Assembly (NCBI GenBank): GCA_003194525.1
Contig: NBIV01000379.1
Span: forward strand, 1 to 49,525
Origin: Gracilariopsis chorda
Taxonomy: Eukaryota > Rhodophyta > Florideophyceae > Gracilariales > Gracilariaceae
Length of the DNA stretch: 49,525 nucleotides
Reading direction: 5' to 3'
The notes beneath the pieces were generated by a model. That model was not told the origin of the DNA, searched no databases, and worked only from the letters and a program-made list of their open reading frames with translations. A program made the translations under genes and the position numbers. Positions within the stretch are counted from its first letter, which is position 1, and each line of letters opens with the position of its first letter. Shown in pieces: positions 10,161-20,554 of this stretch.

Positions 10161-11618
10161 ATGACGAAGAGTACACGACATAGGTCTAAGCATGCAGAGC
10201 GCTTGGCAAGCTTCATTGGTTCAAAAGGCAGGCCGGTGGAATTTCTAGTAACGGATAAGATGCTAGAGGACACTAGGGACGATAGCGCGAGTGCGAACGT
10301 AATGAAAGCTGCGTTCGAAGGGCTACAAGAGGGCTTTGGTTTCGGGCTGTGCTTCCATAACCTCACTGTATGTGAGTATGCTGACATCTTACGACATGTG
10401 CAACCTACAATCGGAGATGCGACTAGCGGGCTTAGTACACTGCACACACCATTACACTTGGAGCACGGCTACCTAGGACTGCGTTACACGGGCAAGCTGA
10501 TCCGTCTAACGGATCGTCGAAGGAAAAGAGATTGCGATGTACTGGAATCTTTGATCGTAGCCCATCAGCACGTGCTATCGAGAGTGTGCACAGAAGGGGA
10601 CTGCCTTGGTGGAAATAAAGGACCATCTGAAGAACCCCATAATATGAACGAAGCTATCAATGCGCTCACCTGGAGTCTATGTCGTTACTGTGTTGTACTT
10701 CCGTCATTGGCAGGAATGCAGGACTTTCTTCGCGTTGTGGATACCCCAATTGGAACCGTCGACGTGCAATGTGAAAGGAGTACATTGTACTCTAAGGAGT
10801 ATATCTACCCATACGAAGACCGTACACTTGGCTCATATTGTCGGCGCTACACTCCCCTGACCCAGATAGGACAACAAAACCAGGCGCTGTATGTCTGTTA
10901 TACTTTGCTACCGAGTATGGCGGGTGGCTTGGTCGCTAAGACTATTGAACAAACAGGAATATATGTGACGGTAAGTGAGGAGATAGTACGCGGACATACT
11001 GGTCAGAGAGGAAAAAGAGGCAAGTACTACGAATGGGTGTCCGCAGTCATACCGGGCGTCAAGGGGAAAAGAGTGCGAACATTTTACTTGGCATTAGGCT
11101 GTAGCCTTGTGCTACCCAGTACATTCGCTGTGCGAATTGGCGCTCACAGTACGGAAGAAGTAGTACTGTTCGTACACTCCGTTCGCGTGAGACTACCCCA
11201 CCGACAAACAACTATATTTATGAAGAGGGGGAAGCTGTACGTCCCGCGGGACTTGGATGAGTACGGAAATATAACGGATTTGTTAGAGCCAAGCTACAAG
11301 AAAGCCAACAACTGCATCTCATGGGTGGACTTTTGCGATATCAGTGACGATGAAGAACAATGCACAATCGGCACAATTCCTTCCATTACTAATGTACCTC
11401 TGAACACGAAACAACGAGATAGGATAGCAGAATTGGCCTGCAATCTGAAGCTTGGAAGTCAGGGTATAGCAGAAGCATACCGGCGAACCCCTGTGTTGAA
11501 ACTGAAAACATTGACAATGATTGAGTCAGGCAGTGAGGATGAGGAAGAAGGTGTGCAGTTAATGGGAGTTTCGAGCACATATATCGTTGACGACGTGCCG
11601 TATGCGTACTACGAGTAA
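10161..11618 (+). CDS. hypothetical 485-aa protein
   Basis: The ATG at 10161 opens 485 codons without interruption. The start is the first ATG of the frame, and the protein begins with a basic segment (TKSTRHRSKHAER). I recognise no domain. Visible features: a mixed alpha/beta composition with many Tyr and Cys residues around 165-245; a basic patch near residue 280 (GQRGKRGKYYEW); beta-rich sequence at ~310-375 (VRVRLPHRQTTIFMKRGKLYV); and an acidic C-terminus (SGSEDEEEG) suggesting a nuclear protein. No signal peptide or clear membrane span. A 60-nt candidate intron (11600-11659; GTATGC...GGGAAG) would replace the last six codons and fuse in frame to the acidic tail up to 11834. The gene sits between palindromes of one family (9940 and 13752) and inside the 60-bp direct repeats. 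Confidence 0.75.
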   Translation: MTKSTRHRSKHAERLASFIGSKGRPVEFLVTDKMLEDTRDDSASANVMKAAFEGLQEGFGFGLCFHNLTVCEYADILRHVQPTIGDATSGLSTLHTPLHLEHGYLGLRYTGKLIRLTDRRRKRDCDVLESLIVAHQHVLSRVCTEGDCLGGNKGPSEEPHNMNEAINALTWSLCRYCVVLPSLAGMQDFLRVVDTPIGTVDVQCERSTLYSKEYIYPYEDRTLGSYCRRYTPLTQIGQQNQALYVCYTLLPSMAGGLVAKTIEQTGIYVTVSEEIVRGHTGQRGKRGKYYEWVSAVIPGVKGKRVRTFYLALGCSLVLPSTFAVRIGAHSTEEVVLFVHSVRVRLPHRQTTIFMKRGKLYVPRDLDEYGNITDLLEPSYKKANNCISWVDFCDISDDEEQCTIGTIPSITNVPLNTKQRDRIAELACNLKLGSQGIAEAYRRTPVLKLKTLTMIESGSEDEEEGVQLMGVSSTYIVDDVPYAYYE

Positions 11619-11659
11619 ATTACCGGAAAACCCTTGCATTTCCCAGTTGCATTGGGAAG

Positions 11660-11834
11660 TTTATGGAAGCTGCAAGCCCCGAAAGAGAGCAACTCTAGTT
11701 ACGAAGGCAGTATGAGCATAAGCGAATCAGCCTCTAGCTTCGACTCTGAGGCATCTTTTGAAGACGGGTCTGGAAGCGAAGGAGAAGGGAGCAGCCAGGA
11801 TGGCAGTGGTGATCAGTCAGGCCATAGATTGTGA
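11660..11834 (+). CDS. candidate second exon: acidic Ser/Glu tail of the 485-aa gene
   Basis: An open frame ending in TGA at 11832-11834 encodes ~58 residues that are almost all Ser, Glu, Asp and Gly (SFDSEASFEDGSGSEGEGSS). It continues the acidic composition of the preceding gene. Joining across a GT-AG intron at 11600-11659 keeps the frame. This is inference from splice-site look and composition only. Confidence 0.4.
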
Positions 11835-12073
11835 AAAGAGTTAAACAACCTAGAAATATCCTGGAGTAAGTGATTGAAGTACGCCCCAATCAGTGTGGTT
11901 TCGAGGATACTAGCGCTTAGGCTTCATCGCCACTGCAACGTTTTGGTAGCCTGAGAAGCACTCCCGGGATAATATTCCTGTGTCCATCAGCAAGGCAATG
12001 GGTCCTGTATTTCTCCCAGTTGTGTCAAACTAAACAGTCCACGAGTACCCGCTCAATGCCCCCTAAAACCCCT
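11835..12073. other. short intergenic stretch
   Basis: No convincing feature seen. Confidence 0.5.
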
Positions 12074-12508
12074 CTAACGCAAACCTTGAAAGAAACCGGG
12101 GTTCCTAAACACGAGTCCGTCCCCCAAACCTCCACTAGGTCCATTGTATACCTGGTCTATTCTGCAGCAATACAAAATGTGGAAAGCTCCGCATCCTTCA
12201 CTTTGCAAGAAGCCTGAAAAGGTGTTTCTGGAGCGCGGAATGCATAGACCCGAAGAGGGCACCCCAATTCCAAGGTGTCGACGCTTTGCTGTACCCTTCT
12301 CAAGTCGATGATGAGTGGTATTCTCAGGAGTTTCGGACGAAGCCCTGACATCTTCGATAGGTCGTTTTGCTGGTGGGGACGTAGTGCAGACCCTACTCTT
12401 GTTTGATCCGCTAGCGCGTTTGGAGGCGATCGCATCGCGAGGAAGGCGTCTTATAGCCTTCCGACGACCGACTGTCTTTTTTACGGTGTGTAAAAGTACG
12501 GATTTCAT
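12074..12508 (-). CDS. possible small basic protein
   Basis: The ATG at 12508 opens 144 codons. The first half is strongly basic (TVGRRKAIRRLPRDAIASKR) with a Pro/Ser linker. The second half is Gly/Cys-containing. No domain is recognised. Codon use and composition are only weakly gene-like, and a plus-strand frame overlaps. It may be a chance ORF. Confidence 0.25.
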   Translation of the reverse strand: MKSVLLHTVKKTVGRRKAIRRLPRDAIASKRASGSNKSRVCTTSPPAKRPIEDVRASSETPENTTHHRLEKGTAKRRHLGIGVPSSGLCIPRSRNTFSGFLQSEGCGAFHILYCCRIDQVYNGPSGGLGDGLVFRNPGFFQGLR

Positions 12509-13751
12509 TTCCGTGTGAGCTGCAGTGAACAGGATATAGCAAATGAAGATTTGAGCTGGGGCGGCAGGACTGCAATGACTCAGTGGCAATGATCTGAACG
12601 GCTAGTTCTTTGGGACGATGGTGTCGAAAATCCTTCTTAAAACCCATGCTAATACCTGAACCCTATTCCCTGAGGCCCCTGACAGTGACAAAAGTGAGAC
12701 GGTTGTTATTGAACATCGCTAATACAGTGCGTTGTACATCTGGTCTTACATCGTAAAGCAAGGCTCTTGTCCTGTCAGGGCCGCAAATTCAGCACCTCTA
12801 AAGCCTCTCATTTGCAGATATGGAACCTCCTCTTCTATCATAAGTGTGACCGAATTCACTGCACATGCCCCCTCCGGCCCTGCTCTCTTATATCGTGGGA
12901 GCATTACTCAACATCTGAAAACCCAGCAAACCGATGTGGATCTCAATAACCAGTGAGTGTCTACTGTACGATGTTGTTTACAGTGCGCGTCCGCACAGTA
13001 ACGTTACATGACGTATCACTTGCGTATTGTGTAAGTGCCACGCGTTCTCATTGCGTTACTGTACGGCACGTCACACCAGCGTGCCTTCTATATTTCTTAC
13101 ATCTACTACGTGAATGCGGGAGTGTAAACTCCCAAAAACCACTCCCTGCGCTCGTAAGACCCATAGACCACTGAAACTATCTCCGTCGTAGGAAGTTCTC
13201 GTCAGCCCACTTCACCGTAGACACCCCGTGCTTTCGCCGGTGCTGGCGCACCTTGAAGACGAGAGCACCATAGTTTGCCCTTCACTGCAACCCCATCTCC
13301 AGAAAAGTGTGATGTTCTAGTGGGCTATGTAGAATTCCATGCAATACAAAAAGTACACTTCAGAGAAACCCCAGCATATACGGTATCGTAGAGCCAACCT
13401 AGTATTAGCATAATAGCAAAAACCTCCTCCAAAAAAAAGAAAAGGGAATACATTCGTGTGTGGTGAAACGCACGTAATGCAACGTCCCCTGGACACCCCA
13501 GTGCCTACGCACTGCACGACATGCAGGAATCGAACCCACGATCATCGATGCAGCAGCGCCGTGGGTATGGCCAGTACCAAATTTGCTACCGCAGAGATTT
13601 TTGCTTGCCGAACCCTCTCATTCCTGCTCCTCTTAACTCTGACTGTGTCGCTGTAATGGTACTGTAATGATATGCATACGTGGCATACGTTTCCGCTCCC
13701 GTGCTAGCAAACCCCGCGTTTTTGTCCCAAAAAATACCAAATACGCCTTGC

Positions 13752-13788
13752 GTGCACAAATGGGGGAAGGCTTCCCCCATTTGTGCAC
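13752..13788. repeat. perfect 37-bp palindrome, family member 3
   Basis: 18-bp arms GTGCACAAATGGGGGAAG and CTTCCCCCATTTGTGCAC around one G. Same core as 9475 and 9940, with different outer arms that changed symmetrically (CTGA or CTGAA to CACAA). Confidence 0.9.
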
Positions 13789-13801
13789 ATGCCTCCACGA
13801 C

Positions 13802-14175
13802 AACATGTACAAAACCCACTTAAAAACCCATGGAAATCAAGCTAAAAACCCATTGAAATCCTAAAATCCCTTCTACAATCCACAGGAAAACCCAGAAACC
13901 CAACTGATATCCTAAAAACCCACTCGAAAACCAAACCTAAATCTCTAAAACCCCTCTAAAATCCAACTAAAATCTTAAAAACCTCTGAAATCCTTAAAAT
14001 CCCCTAAAAATCCATAAAACCGCTATAGTCTGTAAAATCTCTCAAATCTTCTAAAATCCATCAAACCGCTATAGTCTATAAAATCCCTCCAATACTCCAC
14101 AATCCTCCACACCCCTAAAATCACCATCAATCTCCCACTCCCCTATAATCATCCCCACTCCATAAAATCCTTGAA
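13802..14175. repeat. degenerate CCCTAAAAA-type decamer tract
   Basis: About 370 bp made of imperfect copies of AAAACCCA, CCTAAAATCC and CCCCTAAAAATCC. Spacing is loose rather than strictly tandem. Similar words define the blocks at 371 and 2084. Confidence 0.7.
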
Positions 14176-14178
14176 AAC

Positions 14179-14238
14179 CGCCCCTTTTCAAAAATCCTTA
14201 AAATCTAATATCTCTATACCTATAGACGTGAAAACCCT
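14179..14238. repeat. 60-bp direct repeat, right copy
   Basis: Identical to 3819-3878, same orientation. It follows directly on the AAAACCC-rich tract. Confidence 0.9.
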
Positions 14239-17200
14239 ATGCCAACCATAATCAACTCCGTCCTGCAAGACTAAACCTCCAGAAACATGCTGAATGGGTT
14301 TGGGCAGCCTAAACCTAGTGACACCACCCATATCCAGAATCACAGCAAGTAAAAACCCCTGTTCCCATGAAGCTTCGAGTGCGGGCATCCCCTAGATTTA
14401 TCCTGCCAAAATATGCAGCTCCGTATGGATTGTTCGCCCGTTGAAGCATTGTCCAAACTAAATCGACGTTTCAAGTCTGAAACACTAGCAACAACACACA
14501 AGCTCTAGTGCCTCTCACTGGAGCCTATGCGAATAGCACCCACGTTATACTGAACCATTTCCTTAAGACTTCTCCAGCAAGCACTTGACTGTTTGTCGTC
14601 TTTCTTTTCTATTAGCGCGGTACGCAGTGATACCTTGCACTGGCTAGTCAAGGACTTTCATGGACCCTCTCCGAAGAATACACTAAAAGCCCAGTCAATG
14701 TCAATCACCTACACTTCTTGCGGTCCCTGTAACGATAAATGAATACCATAGCGCACTGAAAACACCACTTCATCATCCAACGACATTAGGCCTTCTTGAT
14801 CCATTAATTTTGTATCAATCACAGTGCAGTACCGCCATATGAAACCCTCTGGATCGTCTTCGGGGTTGCCGTTGGAAAGAAATATGGTAGAGAGTGACCT
14901 CTCATTTGGGACAGGATTTTAAAAAACCCCTGAATTACAAGTAGGGCGTTAGATGCTTGGCAATGTTACACATGACAGGGTGGGGCTTTGAGAGTCTGTA
15001 AAACCCCCGGATCGTGCTGAAGGAAACCACTGGAACCCTCCCCTAAAACCGTACTGCAACCATGGGGCGAATGTCGCGTACTTAGAAACCCATTATAGTT
15101 AAGCTGTTAGCGTACAGAGACGTTCTCGGAAAGGGAGGTGGATATTTGGAATATGTTTGCGCTGCACACCCCTTCAACCCTCCAAACGAAACGTCTACTC
15201 CAACTCCCTGTACTAAAGCCAAAACGTAAATATACGAACAAAAGTTTTTCGCGTAGGGACTTTTACGAAATTCTTCTGCACAACCTTTCCACGGATCTAC
15301 GAGTGAATGCAGTACTTGGGCGGTTTTTGTCTAAAATTCAGGTGCAGTGAGAACTGCTAACGCACATTTCGGATGCCCAGGTGTTCATTGTACTTCGCAT
15401 AGCGTGCTCTGCAAGAACAAATCGCATTTATACCTCAGTTAATACTTTTACTCACAGTAATGCAAACTCACGTAAAGCAAACTCTTCACCGAATGTGCAG
15501 TAGTGCTAACATCTGCTTCGAAATTTCAACAGGCATTAAACCCACCCAAGCACTTTCCATTCGTAAGGACATATTATCTCCCTTCGCGCAAAAACTCCTT
15601 AGGGGACTTTACTGAGAGAAAAGGGCTATCAGAAAGAGCAATTGCTTGAAGACAAATAGTTTACGTTGTTCTAGGGGGTCGGGCTTTAAAAGCCTTATTT
15701 AGTATACGCCACACCACCAATGATGCACACCACCCAAAGCCTGTAATACTACTAAAGCGGTGCATCTGCATTGCAATGCAACAGGCGGGGTTTTGTACTA
15801 TAGTAATTAAATTACTGCACTTAACAGGTAAGTTGTTTTGAAGTGCACTGCGCGCTTGGTTAACGGTTACCTGTTTATGCATTCCCTTACCCTCTCAAAT
15901 AAACGTGCACTACGGGTTTTCTGGAGGTAGTATCGTAACCAGCTTTCAAGGCAATGACGTTACATCCTAGAACACAGAGACAAAAACCCTCCGTCCATCA
16001 AATGCATTACTCCAGAGCCTAAACCTGTTCAAAAACCCACACACGGCGGTTTGAGAGCGCTTCTCCATAGACTGTCGCACTCGGCATAGATACCGCCTCC
16101 ATGGCGTGGCGCATTGGAAGGGAGCCACTGCTCTGCCAAAACCGCTAAAGCCAATCCGGTGTCAAGTACCACAGGGCTAGTCTGTTCTTAAAACATTTGG
16201 GAGGAGCTGGTTTTGAGCTCGACCTGAAAGATGGGAGTTGGGTAACCGAATGGATGTGGGAGCACAAAACCCCTAGGGGCGCAAGAAAACCAAGCAGGCT
16301 TAACGTAACGAATTGGTAGTGTTGGTAGTACGGTGCACACGGATTATAAAAGCCTGAATAGTCATAGCCAAACCATGATATTGACTGTAGAAACCAGTTG
16401 GTATCACGCTGAGCCAATAAAACCCCCTTAACCATCCATGGTGAGGGAGCGCTGCAGTCACGTTAAGAGTGAGCAAGGCTCAAGCTCAGTTGCATTTGGC
16501 TACGTGGTTTACGTTGAGACCGGTTCTAGTCAAAAACCCCACACCATAGTAGCAGGGTGTCACTACCTATCTAACATACTAAAATATATCAGTAAACTAA
16601 CTACTCAGCAACTCCAACCCATGTGACACCCTCACCAATTGGTCCAGTGCGGGTTGCACTTCCCATGTGTTCAGATCTCACTTTATTGCAGTTGATCATC
16701 GCATCGGGCACGAGTTGCAGCTTCATTAAGGGCTACATGGCAAACGGAAGTGACAATGGCGTCGGTGGAAATGAAAAAACCCCTCGGCGCTAAAAGCGCC
16801 TCAACATTACGCTCAATCGTACAAATTGTAACCGTGGGCACGGTCGAAACCATCCTCACGTTGTTGAGCCTAGCGTGACTGAGAACTAAAGCATTGGAAT
16901 GCGTATACGTCATAGCATGGGCATACTGTTGTTCTTGAATATGCCTAAAAACCTCGATATCGTTCCGATGTTCTCAGAGGTACTTCCTGTCGCTTTTATG
17001 GGCTTAGCACCACTGTCAGATGTGTTTGGTGCTTGGCACGCAGTTTTTGGGGTTTATACTGTCCAATTTTTTAACTGTGCGTAACGCTTCTAAGATGTTC
17101 ATGAAATCAGTTTTTTAGATTGCAGTCCAACGGCTCAGTTACTACAGTGGAACGGGTAGGATACTGTACTTGACGGGGCAGGGAAAATGTTGTCCTGGGG

Positions 17201-17553
17201 GCGCTCAAATGGTTTAAACGTGTCACGTTCTGCGAAGGACGATGAGCGTTTGCATTAATTAATTTACATGGTTCTAGTTTGGGGCTGCCTTGCCGTTCCT
17301 ACAGGTATTTGTATGCAATAGTACACTCATAGACAAAAGAGCAGATGCCTACAAACTTTTCTACAAGCATCTCCTGAGCGAGCTGCGCACGGGGACTTGA
17401 GGCAGTCTTCTGTCCCTAATCGCCTAAAAAGAAGAGCACGGGGTTATCGCGCGTAGTGTTCTGCGTTTGCAAAGTCTTAGCGCTATTTGCGTCTGCTGGC
17501 TTTGCATCGCCACGTGTAGCACCACTCTACGCAGCTTGCAACACTGCGTGATG

Positions 17554-17644
17554 TGTCAATCAGCTTTAGAGTATAAAACGTACATAAGAGCGAGATGTGC
17601 GAGCTCACGCAGTAAACCAAGGGAGTTAGAGTTTTCCTGTCACA
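17554..17644 (+). repeat. 5' LTR of copia element
   Basis: 91 bp, begins TGTCAATCA and ends TGTCACA. It contains TATAAAA at 17572-17578. It aligns along its length to 19945-20033 (shared words AAGAGCGAG, AGCTCAC, AGTTAGAGT). Confidence 0.8.
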
Positions 17645-17664
17645 GGTTATGAGCCCAGCGCTGC
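17645..17664 (+). other. primer-binding site, initiator tRNA-Met internal (half-tRNA) type
   Basis: GGTTATGAGCCCAGCGCTGC starts directly after the LTR. Its complement matches the anticodon-stem region of initiator tRNA-Met (GCTGGGCTCATAACC), not the tRNA 3' end. Priming from a cleaved half of initiator tRNA is known for Drosophila copia and relatives. Confidence 0.75.
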
Positions 17665-19853
17665 ACACAACTTGTCACCCACCCTTTTCACCTCAGTTTC
17701 TACATCAAAACCCCTCAAACCGGAGGCAGACATAAGACTACCGCTCGCGTCCAGAGGGAGCACACCCGCGAAACCCCTGAAATCACAAACGAACCATACA
17801 ACAACGCCGTGACTGAAGTGAACGACACACACCAAGCCAACGACACCACAGGACATCAAGCCATCATTGAACAAGCTCGTTCCGCCACCTACCCCGCACT
17901 ACATAGGCTAAACCAAGCCAATTATGCACCTTAGTATTTCTCCATCAAGAATCACGCCGAAACACTTTAAGCTACACACCACCTCACTTCAAACCCAGCA
18001 CTTCCCCTACACCAACCCGGATTCAAACGATTCCCGCAACAGAATAACCTAAACAACACGGCAGTACTCAGCAGCGTTCCAGGGCACATCTAAGGCCAAA
18101 TCCTGGTTCCAGAACCTCTAAAGCCCCCACGACCTAGTCACACGCATCTTCAGCTACATCAAGCAAACCACCAAGGCTGATCAACAGTTCCTAAAAACTG
18201 AAGCTGAGAGCATACAGTTCACATCAGAAACGAAAATTGACGATTATATCAAGGGACAGAAAGAGATCTGGCAACGTAAGCACGCTGCGTGCTACCCCAC
18301 CGTCAACGATGAGTCTGCGACCGTAGACGTCCTTATTGAACCACTAAAACGCATCTACACACTATCAAATATAGTGTTCCACTTTCTGGTTCTAAAGCTC
18401 ACCGACATTAAGGACTTCACACGCAAGTTCAAAGAACTATACACGTACACACGGATGTTGAAGCCCGGAGCATCCAGCAGTCCAACCACACCGCAAATCA
18501 TCCGGGACTACGGACGTCCCAGACCATACCGACGATATGACACACAATACTACAACTCACCACGATCGCGCAAGCCGTTTACAGGAAACCCATCTCAAAA
18601 CCACATCTCCTAACACATCCCGGCCCAACACACCGATATGGAATGCCGTGACCCAAAACATCCCAAAAAACGCCAACCCCGCACCCAACCCAATTACGCC
18701 ACAGCACAAAACCCTTACATGGCCCACGTCCAACACAATCCTTCCGACTATTTACAGAATCCACCCACAGCACCCAATTACCCCACGCCATACGCCCATC
18801 AGCAACTAGCACCCCCCCCTCCCAACAGATGTTGCGTCAAAACCAGATACTGCTGCAACCGGTAAGTTTGTATTAGACAGTGGCGCCATACCAACACATG
18901 TTACTCTTCCCACGAGTGATATGCACAAATTACGAACACATACACTAACGCATAGGGCCACCGAACAAAAGACCCCGTGCACACACCATGGACTGCTGAC
19001 AATAAAACCGCACAACAATAAGCGCAGCATTCGCACATACGCCGTTGCGAATAAACACCTCTACCACAATCTCCTCTCCGTCCTAAACCTAGCTTCACGA
19101 TACGGACTCGTAATCTTTACCAGTAACCTTTCCCAAATCTTCGACACCAGAAAGCTACCAGAAAAGGTCATTGCCACAGCCAAATAGAAGTAAAATCAAT
19201 ATTAACTCAAGGGCAATACAGTGACCCACACGTAGACATATACAGCACGATGAAATCCGCGTAATCCTAGAGATCACAACAAATACAACCCAGCTTCCCA
19301 GCCCCCAACTTCATCTCCAAGCACCTCCAATTCCCCCTCAACCCCTCCTGTTACGTCCATCCAACCCATCCAAAACAGCCCAGTCCATCTCAGTACACTT
19401 CACAACCCCGTTCCAAGACACCGCAGATCCAACATTCAACTCCAAACACAACAATGGCACCTCAAACTCAACCATGCACATCCAGCCAAACTGGCACTCA
19501 CAGCCAAACACAAACTCATCGCCACAATGCCGGTATCAGTACCAACCAGCCCCCGTCTCACCTGTACAGCATGCCATGACGCCCAACTACATCCCGCACC
19601 CCATAAGCGTACCACTCACAACTACAGCATTGGCGCATATGTCAGCTCAGACACGTATGGACCCATCAAGCCAATGTGTACTCGAAGAAACAATCATATT
19701 CTCATCGTTATATGCGCAGCCAGCAAATTTTCATTCGCTCACTTTCTTAAAGACCGGAAAAGCATCCCCAGCTACGTTGATACCACATTGCATCACATCA
19801 GACAACGCATGAACCACCTTCTATCAAACTTTACAAGTGAAAACGCCAAATAA
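17665..19853 (+). pseudogene. degraded copia gag-protease-integrase
   Basis: In different frames: a gag-like helical segment (~18120-18370; SETKIDDYIKGQKEIW) continuing to 18613; the protease signature FVLDSGAIPTHVTLP (~18867-18911) followed by the NLLSVLNLASRYG motif typical of the copia protease-integrase junction (18921-19187); and an integrase start with CTACHDAQLHPAP and SSDTYGPI, where the Asp is the first catalytic acid (19527-19853). Stops and frame changes interrupt all parts. Confidence 0.7.
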
Positions 19854-19944
19854 TACACATAAACACGCATGCAGACAATATACCACAATCACAAAATAGC
19901 ACACCACCTTCGCACTCCCCACCAACCTCAGGAGAACGTCCAGC

Positions 19945-20033
19945 TGTTAATCATCCTTACAGTACACAGCGTACAGAAGAGCGAGGTTCGCAAGCTCACA
20001 TTGTAAACGAAGATAGTTAGAGTCTTCCTCTCA
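19945..20033 (+). repeat. 3' LTR of copia element
   Basis: 89 bp, TGTTAATCA...CTCACA. It is preceded by a purine run (AGGAGAACG, 19930-19938) that may be the polypurine tract. Confidence 0.75.
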
Positions 20034-20554
20034 CATGCTGCTCTTCTTCTGTACAGGGGTGAAATTCGTTGGGATAGTAATCCTTGTATACGTCTACAGT
20101 GCAAAGGCATAGCACGCTTTACTGTACCGTGCAAAGTCATTGGTGTGTATGACCATGGTTCGGTATAGCTTGCAATGCCGTTGGTGCATACGACCGCTGA
20201 AAAATGGTAAGTAAAACGGTCATGTACATGCTACTGCAATAGCTCGGTTAGTGTACGGTAGCCCATAGGCTACTGTAGGTAGTCGGCTGGGCTACTGTGG
20301 CGTGCAAGGTAAACAACGTGGAAACGTGTCACACTATGCGGTGCAAGATGCCTCTTGAAGCGCTTAAGACGCCACGTTTCCACTTGGCGGCCTGCTTTGC
20401 GAGGTTCCAGCCAATGAGTGGCCGTAGAGGAACAGGCCGGTTTAAAACACAGACAACCATTGTCTTCAGTATAGTGTGCGGGAGTACAAACTAAGCTATT
20501 TATTCTGACAGGAATCTTCCCTAAACCTTTTTTAAGTGTTTCCTAAGACCGGCA
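20034..20554. other. intergenic stretch
   Basis: No gene seen. Two imperfect copies of a ~22-bp word occur at about 20124-20152 and 20170-20195 (GTCATTGGTGTGTATGACC and GCCGTTGGTGCATACGACC). Confidence 0.4.

Larger units (their letters stand above)
12590..17553. other. gene-poor intergenic region
   Basis: No ORF here is credible. The sequence is scattered with AAAACCC or AAAACCCC words (for example 14924-14931, 16268-16275, 16786-16793). One block (13802-14175) is almost entirely CCTAAAAATCC-like decamers. One palindrome (13752) and the second 60-bp direct repeat (14179) are the only defined structures. Confidence 0.6.
17554..20033 (+). mobile_element. old short Ty1/copia element with ~90-bp LTRs
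   Basis: Paired terminal repeats (17554-17644, 19945-20033), a primer-binding site just inside the left one, and broken copia gag, protease and integrase sequence in that order identify a Ty1/copia LTR retrotransposon of only 2.48 kb. The flanks are TGATG (17549-17553) and TGCTG (20034-20038), a possible 5-bp target duplication with one mismatch. RT and RNase H are absent, so it is an internally deleted or non-autonomous copy. LTRs differ at roughly a quarter of positions, so it is old. Confidence 0.8.

Noticed and set aside
13505..13625. Minus-strand tRNA-like sequence with GGTTCGATTCC (B box) and TAGCAAATTTGG (A-box-like)
   Set aside because: No acceptor stem or anticodon stem could be paired, and A-to-B spacing is too long. 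At best a tRNA-derived relic.
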